Translations under genes and position numbers: made by a program | In this document: one piece after another, positions 1 through 8,643 of the stretch | How positions within the stretch are numbered: the first letter of the stretch is position 1 | Layout: the number at the start of each line of letters is the position of its first letter | From: Pseudomonas sp. Leaf58 | Lineage (GTDB): Bacteria; Pseudomonadota; Gammaproteobacteria; Pseudomonadales; Pseudomonadaceae | DNA: 64,000 bases | Direction: 5' to 3' | Assembly (NCBI RefSeq): GCF_003627215.1 | Contig: NZ_CP032677.1 | Location: 3,353,501-3,417,500 of the forward strand | Notes under the pieces: model-generated | Seen by the model: the letters and a program-made list of their open reading frames with translations, nothing else | What the model was told of the DNA's origin: nothing | Databases searched by the model: none

Positions 1-66
1 CAGGCGCTGGGCGCGGGCCACCAGGTCCATATTGAGGCTACCGACCACCACGACCTTGGCATTCAT
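1..66 (-). CDS. rbsK: Ribokinase RbsK, N-terminal 22 residues only
   Basis: The first 22 codons of a minus-strand gene that runs off the left edge. The ATG is the complement of 64-66. The protein begins MNAKVVVVGSLNMDLVARA, the typical first beta strand and GSxNxD motif of PfkB-family ribokinases. It lies 15 nt downstream of the stop of rbsR in the rbs operon, where rbsK is expected. Ribokinase phosphorylates imported ribose to ribose 5-phosphate in the cytoplasm. Partial because of the window edge. Confidence 0.85.
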   Translation of the reverse strand, partial: MNAKVVVVGSLNMDLVARAQRL

Positions 67-81
67 GACATTTCCTTAGCA

Positions 82-1104
82 TTAGCGGTAATCGTTGAAC
101 AGGTCCGGGCGCGGCCCGGTGGACTCGCGCAACACGATGCGCGGGGCGACGATACGTTGTTCTGCCGCACCCTGACGCGGTGTACCGATACGAGTCAGCA
201 ACAGCGAGGCGGCGCTCTCACCCAGCTCACGAATCGACTGGCCCACCGTAGTCAGTGGCGGGTACACATAACGGCTCAGCTCAATGTCGTCGAAGCCGAT
301 CACCGACAACTCGGCAGGTACGTTGATGTTGCGTTCCGCCGCAGCGCGCAACACACCGAAACCGATCATGTCGTTGCCAGCAAAAATCGCTGTAGGCCGC
401 TCGCCCTGGAGCACCTGCGCCGCCGCCATATGGCCGCCCGGGCTGGTGAAATCGCAGTGCAACACACGGTTGCCGCGCACCGGCGCAGCGGCTTCGGCCA
501 TGGCACGGCGGAAGCCGCTCAGGCGCAGTTGGGTTACCCCGGTTTCGGCGGGGCCCCCGATATAGGCGATGTCGCGGTGGCCAAGCTCCAGCAGGTGCTG
601 GGTGGCCAGGTAAGCGCCCTGCTCGTGGTCGATGCGCACCAGGTCGGCATCGACACCCTCCAGTTCGCGGTCGACGATGACCATTGGCGTGCGCACGCCG
701 GCCAAGCTTTGCAGCAGGTCACTGTCCTGGCCCACCGAGGCCACCACCAGGCCGTCGATGCGCTTTTCCAGTAATACGCGCAGGTAGCTACGCTGCTTCT
801 GCGGGTTGTCGTCGGAGTTACACAGGATCACGCAGTAGCCGTTGCGTTCGCAGGCGTCCTCGATACCCCGCGCCAGCTCAGCGAAGTACGGGTTGACGCT
901 GTTGGGCACCAGCAAACCGATGGTGGCCGTGCTGCGCGCCTTCAGCGAACGCGCCACAGCGCTGGGTACGTAGTCGAGTTCGGCGATGGCGGCTTCAACT
1001 TTCTGCCGCACATGCTCGCTGACCGGCCGAGTCTTATTCAATACATGGGACACGGTGGTGTAGGAAATACCCGCCAGTGCGGCGACGTCTTTGATGGTTG
1101 CCAT
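82..1104 (-). CDS. rbsR: LacI-family ribose operon repressor RbsR
   Basis: A 340-residue LacI/GalR-family regulator. The N-terminus (ATIKDVAALAGISYTTVSHV) is the helix-turn-helix plus the start of the hinge region, and the rest is a periplasmic-binding-protein-like sensor domain. I use the ATG at 1102-1104 because it starts exactly at the helix-turn-helix; the 35 extra in-frame upstream residues have no family match and overlap rbsC. The gene lies directly after rbsC (1 nt between them) and before rbsK, so the repressor is made from the operon it controls. The perfect palindrome at 4669-4682 upstream of rbsB is the likely operator. Ribose or a phosphorylated derivative should be the inducer, by family analogy. 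Confidence 0.9.
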   Translation of the reverse strand: MATIKDVAALAGISYTTVSHVLNKTRPVSEHVRQKVEAAIAELDYVPSAVARSLKARSTATIGLLVPNSVNPYFAELARGIEDACERNGYCVILCNSDDNPQKQRSYLRVLLEKRIDGLVVASVGQDSDLLQSLAGVRTPMVIVDRELEGVDADLVRIDHEQGAYLATQHLLELGHRDIAYIGGPAETGVTQLRLSGFRRAMAEAAAPVRGNRVLHCDFTSPGGHMAAAQVLQGERPTAIFAGNDMIGFGVLRAAAERNINVPAELSVIGFDDIELSRYVYPPLTTVGQSIRELGESAASLLLTRIGTPRQGAAEQRIVAPRIVLRESTGPRPDLFNDYR

Positions 1105-1105
1105 G

Positions 1106-2104
1106 TTATGGGTTCCGCCGGCCTGCACGCCGGCTACGGTAAGTGTCGAGCACCACGGCGATGACGATGACTGCGCCGGTGATGATGCGTTTGGTCGGTT
1201 CGCTGGCACCGATCTGCGCCAGCCCTGCGGCCAGTACGGATATGATCAGCACACCGAAAAAGGTGCTGATGACCGAGCCACGCCCGCCCATCAGGCTGGT
1301 ACCGCCGATTACCACGGCGGCGATCACCTGCAGCTCCAAGCCGGAACCGGCATTGGGGTCGGCCGCCTCCAAGCGCGATATCTGGAACAACGCGGCCAGG
1401 CCGGCGAGCAGGCCCATCAGGGCGAACACCAGCACTTTGTAGGGGCGCGGGTCGATGCCGGCCAGGCGTACGGCCTCTTCGTTGGTACCAATGCCGATCA
1501 GGTAGCGGCCAAACACCGTGCGGGTCAGCACCAGTTGGGCCAGCACAATCACCAGCAAGGCGATGAGGAACGCCGGCGAAATGCCAAACGCGACCGGGTT
1601 GGAAAACCAGGCATAAGCATCTCCGATATAGGCGGTGCGCGAGTCGGTGAACTGGTAGGCCAGGCCACGGGCCATTTCCAGCACGCCGAGCGAGACAATG
1701 AATGACGGGATGCGCCAAGCCACGGTGACGCTGCCGGTGATGCTACCGGCCAGCGCAGCCACGGCCATGCCCAGCAGGGCCGAGGGCAGCACGCCCCAAC
1801 CCCAACCGAGGATTGCCACACTGACCGCGGAGGCCGCCAGCGCCAGCACCGAACCCACCGAAAGGTCGATGCCACCGATGATCAGCACGAAGGTCATGCC
1901 CACCGCCAGCACCATCAGGTCGGGGATCTGGTTGGCCAGGGTACTGAAGGTGTTGTATGACCAAAAGTGGCTGCTGAGAAACGAGAACAGTACGATCATT
2001 GCCAGCAAGGCGCCAGCCAGGCCCAGGTAGGTGCCCAGGCCAAAGTAAGTGCCACTGCGGCGCACCGGTGTGCTGCCTTGGCTGTCGAGCGGGGTGGTTT
2101 TCAT
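1106..2104 (-). CDS. rbsC: Ribose ABC transporter permease RbsC
   Basis: A 332-residue, very hydrophobic inner-membrane protein of the BPD_transp_2 family (RbsC/XylH/AraH type). It contains the family signature region GGIDLSVGSV near residue 80 and GGRGSVISTFFG near residue 275. It should form the transmembrane dimer of the ribose importer together with the ATPase RbsA and binding protein RbsB. Its start codon overlaps the rbsA stop by 4 nt (ATGA), indicating translational coupling. Length is normal for the family. Confidence 0.92.
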   Translation of the reverse strand: MKTTPLDSQGSTPVRRSGTYFGLGTYLGLAGALLAMIVLFSFLSSHFWSYNTFSTLANQIPDLMVLAVGMTFVLIIGGIDLSVGSVLALAASAVSVAILGWGWGVLPSALLGMAVAALAGSITGSVTVAWRIPSFIVSLGVLEMARGLAYQFTDSRTAYIGDAYAWFSNPVAFGISPAFLIALLVIVLAQLVLTRTVFGRYLIGIGTNEEAVRLAGIDPRPYKVLVFALMGLLAGLAALFQISRLEAADPNAGSGLELQVIAAVVIGGTSLMGGRGSVISTFFGVLIISVLAAGLAQIGASEPTKRIITGAVIVIAVVLDTYRSRRAGRRNP

Positions 2105-3654
2105 GCATCCATCCTGGGGGCTGCATCGTGCAGCAGTGCGTCACGTTTCTGATAACCGGCAAAGGCGGCGGCCAGCAACTGGTCCTGGCTCCAATGGTCA
2201 CGCTCGAACGTGTCGATCAGGCGGCCGGCCGACAGCACGGCGATGCGGTCGCAGATCAGCATCAGTTCGCGCAGGTCGCTGGACACCACCACCAGGGCCT
2301 TGCCACGACGCGCCAGCTCGGCCAGCAGGCCGTAGATGTCGAATTTGGCCCCCACATCGATGCCACGGGTGGGCTCATCGAACAGCAGCACCTGGCAATC
2401 ACGCTCCAGCCAGCGGCCGATCACCACCTTCTGCTGGTTGCCACCGGACAACTCGCCTACCACTTGCTGCGGGCCGGCACTGCGAATACGCATGGCCTGG
2501 ATCTGGCGCTCGGCCAAGGCCCGTTCAGCCTCGCCATCGAGCACGCCACCCCGTGAAACTGCGCCCAGGTTGCCCAGGGCGATATTGGCGCTGATCGACT
2601 GAGTCAGCAGCAAGCCCTCGCCCTTGCGGTCTTCGGTGATCAACGCGATACCGGCCCGCACGGCGGCCTTGGGCGAGTCGATAGTGAGCACCTGCAGCGG
2701 CTGACCGAGCGCTATGCAGCCACTGTCGGCCCGGTCAGCGCCGTAGATCAGGCGCAACAGCTCGGTACGGCCGGCGCCGATCAGGCCGGAGATGCCAAAG
2801 ATCTCCCCTGCCCTGACCTCGAATGACACTTCGCGCACCTTGTCACCACGGCTGAGTTTGTCGACCTTGAGCAACGGCGCGCCGATCTGCCGGCGCCCCA
2901 AGTCGATATGCTCGCCCAGCTCGCGACCGACCATTAGGTTGACCAGTTCAGCACTGCTGTAGCGCTGGATCGGCTCGTCGCACACCAGCCTGCCGTCACG
3001 CAGCACAACGATGCGCTGGGCCACGCGTTGCAGTTCTTCCAGGCGGTGGGAAATGTAAACGATGGCCACGCCACGTTGGCGCAGGCGTTCGATCTGGGTG
3101 AACAGCAGCTCCACCTCACGCGCGGTGAGCATGGCGGTGGGCTCGTCGAAGATCAGCACATGACAGTCGCCGATCAGATTGCGGGCGATCTCGACCATCT
3201 GCTGGTGGCCGATGCCCAACTCGCCAACCGGGGTGTCGGGGTCAATGGCATCGAGGCCGACCTGGGCCATGGCGGCGGTGGCCAGCTGGCGTAAGCGCTT
3301 TTGTCTGACCCAGCCAAAGCGGCTGGGCAGGTTGTCTAGGAACAGGTTTTCCGCCACGGTCAGCGTGGGCAGCAGGTTCAGCTCCTGCATGACCATACGC
3401 ACACCCAGGCGCTCGGCCGCGCTGCGGCTGTTGGGCGCGTAGGCCTGACCGCGGAAGCTCATGTGCCCGGTAGTGGGGGATTCCAAACCACTGATGAGTT
3501 TGGAAAGGGTGCTCTTACCCGCGCCGTTCTCGCCAGTCAGGGCCAGCACTTCACCGGCCCGCAGGCTCAAGCTGACCTCGCCGAGCACAGGCTGGGCATA
3601 GGTCTTGCCCAAGCCGCTGGCGGTGAGTACCACTGCATTGGCCGATGCAGGCAT
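2101..3654 (-). CDS. rbsA: Ribose ABC transporter double ATPase RbsA
   Basis: A 517-residue cytoplasmic ATPase made of two fused ABC domains, as in all carbohydrate CUT2 importers. The first Walker A is GENGAGKST (residues 41-49), with Walker B as LIFDEPTA. The second half has the degenerate P-loop GLIGAGRTELL and the signature LSGGNQQKVVIGRWL, followed by LLFDEPTRGID. The degenerate second P-loop is normal for RbsA/MglA proteins. It lies between rbsB (20 nt upstream) and rbsC (4 nt overlap). It powers ribose import through RbsC. Confidence 0.93.
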   Translation of the reverse strand: MPASANAVVLTASGLGKTYAQPVLGEVSLSLRAGEVLALTGENGAGKSTLSKLISGLESPTTGHMSFRGQAYAPNSRSAAERLGVRMVMQELNLLPTLTVAENLFLDNLPSRFGWVRQKRLRQLATAAMAQVGLDAIDPDTPVGELGIGHQQMVEIARNLIGDCHVLIFDEPTAMLTAREVELLFTQIERLRQRGVAIVYISHRLEELQRVAQRIVVLRDGRLVCDEPIQRYSSAELVNLMVGRELGEHIDLGRRQIGAPLLKVDKLSRGDKVREVSFEVRAGEIFGISGLIGAGRTELLRLIYGADRADSGCIALGQPLQVLTIDSPKAAVRAGIALITEDRKGEGLLLTQSISANIALGNLGAVSRGGVLDGEAERALAERQIQAMRIRSAGPQQVVGELSGGNQQKVVIGRWLERDCQVLLFDEPTRGIDVGAKFDIYGLLAELARRGKALVVVSSDLRELMLICDRIAVLSAGRLIDTFERDHWSQDQLLAAAFAGYQKRDALLHDAAPRMDA

Positions 3655-3674
3655 GGCCGTTCTCCTGCCAGCGA

Positions 3675-4631
3675 TCAGGGCTTGGTTATGAGTTGGACCG
3701 GGGTTTGGATGACGCTGTCAGCATCCACGCCAGGCTTTTCGCCCTTGACCATTTTCAACGCTGCCTGGATGCCGAAGACCGCCTGCTGGCTGGCTGCCTG
3801 GTCGAGGGTAGCCAGTACGCGGCCATCGGCAAGCATCGGCTTGATGGCATTGATGTTGTCGTAGCCCACCACTTGCACCTGGCCGGTCTTGCCGGCAGCG
3901 CGCACTGCCGACACCGCACCCAGAGCCATGCTGTCGTTACCGGCTAGCAGGGCTTTCAACTCGGGATACTCGTTGAGCATGGAGGCGGCAACGGCGTTGC
4001 CTTTGTCAATTTCCCAGTTGCCGCTCTGCACCGAGACGATCTTGATCTGCGCGGCCTCCATGGCGTCCTTGAAGCCGGCGGTGCGCTGCTGGGCATTGGT
4101 AGTAGTCGGCACGCCTTCGATAATGCCGACTTGGTCGCCGGCCTTGAGCTTGTGGCTGGCCAGGAAGTCCCCCACCAGGCGCGCGCCCTTGCGGTTGTCG
4201 GGGCCTACGAACGGTACGCTGATGCCTTTGCTCTTGAGCAGTTCCGGGTCCAGGCGATTGTCGATGTTGATCACCACTACACCTTGGTCCATTGCCTTTT
4301 TCACTGCCGACACCAGTGCCTTGGAGTCGGCTGGCGCAATCACCAGTGCCTTGGCGCCAGCATTGACCATTTGCTCGACGATGCGGATCTGTTCGCCGGT
4401 ATCGGTCTCGTTCTTGATGCCGTTGGCGATCAACTCGAATTCATCGGCGTGGGCGTTTTGGTAGGCCTTGGCGCCGTCTTCCATGGTGCGGAAAAATTCG
4501 TTGGCCAGCGACTTCATGACCAAGGCGACCTTGGGCTTGTCCTCGGCGTGGGCAGCGGAAAACGGTAGGACCAAAGACAATGACGAAATGACCGCGAGGG
4601 CCAGCAGACGACCGGGGAACGGCAGCTTCAT
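3675..4631 (-). CDS. rbsB: Periplasmic ribose-binding protein RbsB
   Basis: A 318-residue periplasmic sugar-binding protein (Peripla_BP_4 family). A Sec signal peptide covers about residues 1-29, with cleavage after AHA. The mature protein starts with the strand KVALVMKSLANEFF, typical of the first lobe of ribose/galactose binders. It is the first gene of the minus-strand rbsBACR-K operon, which is also the most abundantly needed component. The region immediately upstream holds a promoter and a LacI-type palindrome (4669-4717). Confidence 0.92.
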   Translation of the reverse strand: MKLPFPGRLLALAVISSLSLVLPFSAAHAEDKPKVALVMKSLANEFFRTMEDGAKAYQNAHADEFELIANGIKNETDTGEQIRIVEQMVNAGAKALVIAPADSKALVSAVKKAMDQGVVVINIDNRLDPELLKSKGISVPFVGPDNRKGARLVGDFLASHKLKAGDQVGIIEGVPTTTNAQQRTAGFKDAMEAAQIKIVSVQSGNWEIDKGNAVAASMLNEYPELKALLAGNDSMALGAVSAVRAAGKTGQVQVVGYDNINAIKPMLADGRVLATLDQAASQQAVFGIQAALKMVKGEKPGVDADSVIQTPVQLITKP

Positions 4632-4668
4632 GGACGATGACTCCGGATCTTGTGTTTTTTGTCGGATC

Positions 4669-4717
4669 GCAAACGTTTGCGTTGACTAACTATGGAAACA
4701 GGACCGGGGTTTGTCAA
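4669..4717 (-). promoter_or_regulatory. rbs promoter with RbsR operator
   Basis: On the minus strand TTGACA (4717-4712) is followed after exactly 17 nt by CATAGT (4694-4689), a good sigma-70 promoter. Just downstream is the perfect 14-bp palindrome CGCAAACGTTTGCG (4669-4682), a classic LacI/GalR-family operator with a central CG. Its position at and just after the start site would block transcription. The cognate repressor gene rbsR lies in the operon, so RbsR is the likely ligand; this assignment is inference. Confidence 0.85.
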
Positions 4718-4770
4718 ATGCGTTGGCTGTCGTAGGTCAAAAGACTGTTGGGGCGATTATCCAGAATTTT

Positions 4771-4816
4771 TCCGGAAAACCGAACATCTTTTCCTACATT
4801 TGTTCGGGATCTCGAA
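4771..4816 (+). promoter_or_regulatory. Two AauR-like boxes upstream of ansB
   Basis: TCCGGAAAACCGAA (4771-4784) and TTCGGGATCTCGAA (4803-4816) each differ by one base from the motif TTCGG-N4-CCGAA recalled for AauR, the sigma-54-dependent activator of acidic amino acid use in P. putida. Their centres are 32 bp apart, about three helical turns, on the same face of the DNA. They lie about 170-220 bp upstream of the expected ansB start site, the normal distance for enhancer-binding proteins. Confidence 0.72.
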
Positions 4817-4827
4817 TGGAATACTCC

Positions 4828-4945
4828 CCTGCAGGAGCTGCCTTGCGTCGCGATAGGCCCTACAGCCAGCCCCGGCACTGGCTGATGGCGCCTGAACCCT
4901 GGGGCTGTTGCGCAGACCATCGCGACACCAGGCCGCTCCCATACA
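4828..4945. repeat. Degenerate REP-like inverted pair
   Basis: Two arms containing TTGCGTCGCGATAGG and a near-reverse complement (CCATCGCGACACCAGG) flank a GCCAGCCCCGGCACTGGC hairpin. This resembles the extragenic palindromes found elsewhere in the window, but is more diverged. It separates the AauR-like boxes from the sigma-54 promoter of ansB. Confidence 0.55.
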
Positions 4946-4961
4946 AACAGCGCGCTTGAGC

Positions 4962-4978
4962 TTGGTACGAAACGTGCC
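4962..4978 (+). promoter_or_regulatory. Sigma-54 promoter of ansB
   Basis: TTGGTACGAAACGTGCC carries GG (4964-4965) and GC (4976-4977) with exactly 10 nt between, and TTGG-ACG plus TGC match the -24/-12 consensus TTGGCACG-N4-TTGCA. The start site would fall near 4989, about 44 nt before the ansB ATG. Together with the two upstream AauR-like boxes this makes an RpoN-dependent promoter likely. Confidence 0.7.
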
Positions 4979-5014
4979 TGCAGCTCTGCTGCGACGCAAA
5001 AACTACCTCACTAG

Positions 5015-6121
<1,107 letters not shown>

Positions 6122-6139
6122 TCGACCTGCGCCACTGCG

Positions 6140-6226
6140 GCGCATGCTTCGCGGGTAACCGCCTCCCACAGGTACAGCACAGCCTCTTTGTGCCCTGCAC
6201 CCTACCTGTGGGAGCTTCTATGGTTT
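6140..6226. repeat. Diverged REP-like inverted pair
   Basis: TTCGCGGGTAACCGCCTCCCACAGGTA at the left and CTACCTGTGGGAG at the right are inverted copies around a short spacer. It sits after ansB. No terminator with a clear T-run is visible here. Confidence 0.55.
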
Positions 6227-6407
6227 TCAGCAAACCGATTTCCCGCCTTTGGTGATGCATTCGCCCTGACTTCCCATCAGGGCGATTGCCCCGCTCCCGC
6301 CCCCGCCACGCTGCGCGGTGCCATACCTCATCGTAAAAGTCACCTGCGTTTTCCCAAGCACAGCCGTGAGGCTTGCTGATGCCTAGTGTTTTTCGCCGGG
6401 CAAGCTG

Positions 6408-6448
6408 TTGCGAAATTACTTACAGTGAAATACTGTATGTGCATACAG
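6408..6448 (+). promoter_or_regulatory. LexA-controlled promoter of the DUF1654-endA pair
   Basis: TTGCGA (6408-6413) and TACTGT (6431-6436) are separated by 17 nt. The -10 element overlaps CTGTATGTGCATACAG (6433-6448), a perfect 16-bp CTGT-N8-ACAG palindrome and thus a textbook gammaproteobacterial SOS box. Bound LexA would directly cover the -10 region. The start site near 6443 excludes the ATG at 6438 as translation start. Confidence 0.88.
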
Positions 6449-6460
6449 CAAAACAAGGAA

Positions 6461-6709
6461 ATGCCTGTGTCCAGCACCGCCTCCGCCACCCCGAGCAGCT
6501 ATGAACAATTGGGTATGCGCATCCAGAAGATCATCAACAGCCCCACTGCCCAACGCAGCCGCGCGGCGCTGATTTTTCGCCTGGAACAGGAAACCCCGGA
6601 AGACTGGGAAACCCTGCTCGCGGAAATCGCCGAAAACGACAACGTCACCCTCGCCCACCGCGACGATGGCGGCGTGCAGGTTTTCTGGACCGTTCCGAAG
6701 GAAGACTGA
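6461..6709 (+). CDS. DUF1654 family protein, SOS-regulated
   Basis: An 82-residue cytoplasmic protein of the DUF1654 family, which is largely confined to Pseudomonas and has no known activity that I can name. It contains YEQLGMRIQKIINSP near the N-terminus, a middle helix AALIFRLEQETPEDWETLLAEI, and a C-terminal strand pair ending in FWTVPKED. I use the ATG at 6461, preceded by AAGGA, because upstream in-frame starts lie inside the LexA box and before the predicted start site. It lies 6 nt upstream of endA, so the two are almost certainly one SOS operon. A role in DNA damage response is inferred from regulation only. Confidence 0.8.
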   Translation: MPVSSTASATPSSYEQLGMRIQKIINSPTAQRSRAALIFRLEQETPEDWETLLAEIAENDNVTLAHRDDGGVQVFWTVPKED

Positions 6710-6715
6710 CCGCGC

Positions 6716-7408
6716 ATGAGAGTTTCGCTTTTCGCGGCTGTTTGCCTATTGCTGACCACGCCCTTGGTGCAGGCCGACGCCCCACGGACCTTCCAGGAGG
6801 CAAAGAAGGTCGCCTGGAAGCTGTATGCACCGCAATCGACCGAGTTCTATTGCGGCTGCAAGTACAAAGGCAACAAAGTCGACCTGGCATCCTGCGGCTA
6901 TGCCCCGCGTAAAAACGCCCAGCGGGCATCACGCATCGAGTGGGAGCACATCGTGCCGGCCTGGCAAATCGGCCATCAGCGCCAGTGCTGGCAGAGCGGC
7001 GGGCGCAAGCAGTGCGCGCAGCATGACGAGGCGTACAAGCGGGCCGAGGCCGACCTGCACAACCTGGTGCCGAGCATCGGCGAGGTCAACGGCGACCGCA
7101 GTAACTTCAGTTTCGGCTGGCTGCCCGAGCAACGCGGCCAGTACGGCAGTTGCCTGACCCAGGTCGACTTCAAGGCCAAGAAAGTTATGCCACGCCCGTC
7201 GATCCGCGGCATGATCGCGCGCACCTACTTCTACATGAGCAAACAGTACAACCTGCGCTTGTCCAAGCAGGACCGCCAGTTGTTCGAAGCCTGGAACAAG
7301 ACCTACCCGCCGCAAGCCTGGGAACGTCAGCGCAACCAGCAGGTCGCCTGTGTGATGGGGCGGGGCAATGAGTTTGTCGGGCCGGTAAACCTCAAGGCCT
7401 GTGGCTGA
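6716..7408 (+). CDS. endA: Secreted endonuclease I (EndA family)
   Basis: A 230-residue non-specific DNA endonuclease of the endonuclease I family. A signal peptide covers residues 1-20 (cleavage after VQA). The beta-beta-alpha metal active site is visible as RIEWEHIVPAW and the family signature ADLHNLVPSIGEVNGDRSN, with the catalytic His in the first motif and metal-binding Asn in the second. The pairs of cysteines (CGCKY, CWQSGGRKQC) suggest disulfides in the periplasm or outside. It is cotranscribed with the DUF1654 gene from the LexA-controlled promoter, so extracellular or periplasmic DNA degradation would be switched on by DNA damage. Confidence 0.92.
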   Translation: MRVSLFAAVCLLLTTPLVQADAPRTFQEAKKVAWKLYAPQSTEFYCGCKYKGNKVDLASCGYAPRKNAQRASRIEWEHIVPAWQIGHQRQCWQSGGRKQCAQHDEAYKRAEADLHNLVPSIGEVNGDRSNFSFGWLPEQRGQYGSCLTQVDFKAKKVMPRPSIRGMIARTYFYMSKQYNLRLSKQDRQLFEAWNKTYPPQAWERQRNQQVACVMGRGNEFVGPVNLKACG

Positions 7409-7411
7409 ACC

Positions 7412-7837
7412 TCAGGTCAGCGCCTGCAAATAGGCGCTGGCTGCACGGTAACGCGCCAGCCGCTCCAGGTCGGCGGGGCCCGGGCAAGGGATGCGCGAAA
7501 GGTCGCTGTTATCAGCCAAGTCGGCCAACTTGACGGTGCGCGCCAGCGAGTCACCGCCCAGGCGCGCCACAAAGTCTTGGTAAGACTCGCCCTCGCGGCG
7601 GCTAAGCGCCAGCAAGGCGGCCAGGATTTTCAGCGCGAAGCCCTCACGCGCCAGGTCGGACAAGGTCACCGGGGTGTCTTCGATCACATCGTGAAGCACC
7701 GCGACAATCCGTTGCTCCGGCGTGGAAACCCGCATCATCACGCGTAACGGGTGGAGGATATATGCTGCCCCACCCTTGTCGTATTGCCCTTCATGCGCCC
7801 TGGCGGCCACGGCAATGGCCCGCTCCAGTGTAGACAT
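7412..7837 (-). CDS. Small alarmone hydrolase-like HD protein
   Basis: A 141-residue stand-alone HD-domain protein resembling the (p)ppGpp hydrolase half of SpoT and the Mesh1/SAH proteins. Visible motifs are ARAHEGQYDKGG, the metal His in YILHP, the HD pair in AVLHDVIEDTP, and VKLADLADNSD. No synthetase or TGS domain follows. The ATG at 7837 is chosen because GGGAGGG precedes it; 14 upstream codons lack family match. It converges on endA with only 3 nt between stop codons. It may remove ppGpp, or a related pyrophosphorylated nucleotide; substrate is not shown by sequence. Confidence 0.82.
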   Translation of the reverse strand: MSTLERAIAVAARAHEGQYDKGGAAYILHPLRVMMRVSTPEQRIVAVLHDVIEDTPVTLSDLAREGFALKILAALLALSRREGESYQDFVARLGGDSLARTVKLADLADNSDLSRIPCPGPADLERLARYRAASAYLQALT

Positions 7838-7953
7838 GAGGCCCTCCCCGTTCGGCATCTTCCTGCCTAGCATAGCCAAACTTGTGTGAACAATGTCTAG
7901 CGCAAGCGTGACTGTGCTGCCTGCCCCTGTAATAGCAGCCGCTCGCGCGGGGT

Positions 7954-8523
7954 TTAGCGTGCTGCGCCGTGCTGAATGACTACCGAATCGGTGCCCAGTT
8001 TGGCCATGACCTCGGCCTTGCGTGCTTCGGCTTGCTCACGGCTAGGGAACGGCCCCATCAGCACCACCGGCTTGCCATCGCGGTACTCCACCGAAGACGG
8101 GATGCCCTTTTCGATCAGGCGCGCGGTCATGTCGCTGAGTGCGCCCATGTTGGCACCCTGGATCACTTCGACGTCCCAGCCTTGCGGTGCCGGCTGGTCG
8201 GCCAAGGCCTCAGCGCGGCGCTGCAGGTCGGCGCCACCACACATTTCGCGGATACGCAGGTTGTTGCCGCTGTCGTCGACGATGATTTGGTACTGGCCAT
8301 CACGCTTGATCGCCACGTAGCTGCGGTAGGCCTCGTACTGGCCGGCATCGTCCTTGCCACGTACCTGCCCGCAAATGGTGCCCTGGGTGTCGATCCGTAC
8401 GTTGCCGAACTTGGCGGTCTTGGGGTTGTGCAGGTGTTCGGCCACCTGTTTGTGCACGCCTTCGACCTCGTTCTCACAGCCCGCCAGGGCGAGCACTGCC
8501 ATTACCACAGCCAGTTTGCGCAC
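7954..8523 (-). CDS. SPOR-domain lipoprotein
   Basis: A 189-residue envelope lipoprotein. I use the GTG at 8523 because a perfect GGAGG lies 7 nt upstream; the longer reading frame has no better start. The signal peptide ends in LALAGC, with lipid-attachment Cys16. The C-terminal 75 residues (WDVEVIQGANMGALSDMTARL .. VVLMGPFPSREQAEARKAEV) form a SPOR-like repeat that binds denuded peptidoglycan glycan strands in other proteins. The middle region contains two further cysteines (ICGQV, EMCGG). It follows the glycan cassette on the same strand but after a gap of about 120 nt. A cell-wall role is likely; the specific partner is unknown. Confidence 0.75.
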   Translation of the reverse strand: MRKLAVVMAVLALAGCENEVEGVHKQVAEHLHNPKTAKFGNVRIDTQGTICGQVRGKDDAGQYEAYRSYVAIKRDGQYQIIVDDSGNNLRIREMCGGADLQRRAEALADQPAPQGWDVEVIQGANMGALSDMTARLIEKGIPSSVEYRDGKPVVLMGPFPSREQAEARKAEVMAKLGTDSVVIQHGAAR

Positions 8524-8643
8524 GCGTGTACCTCCAATTTCGAAGGCGCGGATTCTAGCATGCTGGCCGCGGTCCAGGACCGCGCCCATACGTTACATGG
8601 TGCAACCAATGGCCCGCCCTTCAGCATGGCGCACCGCACCCGG

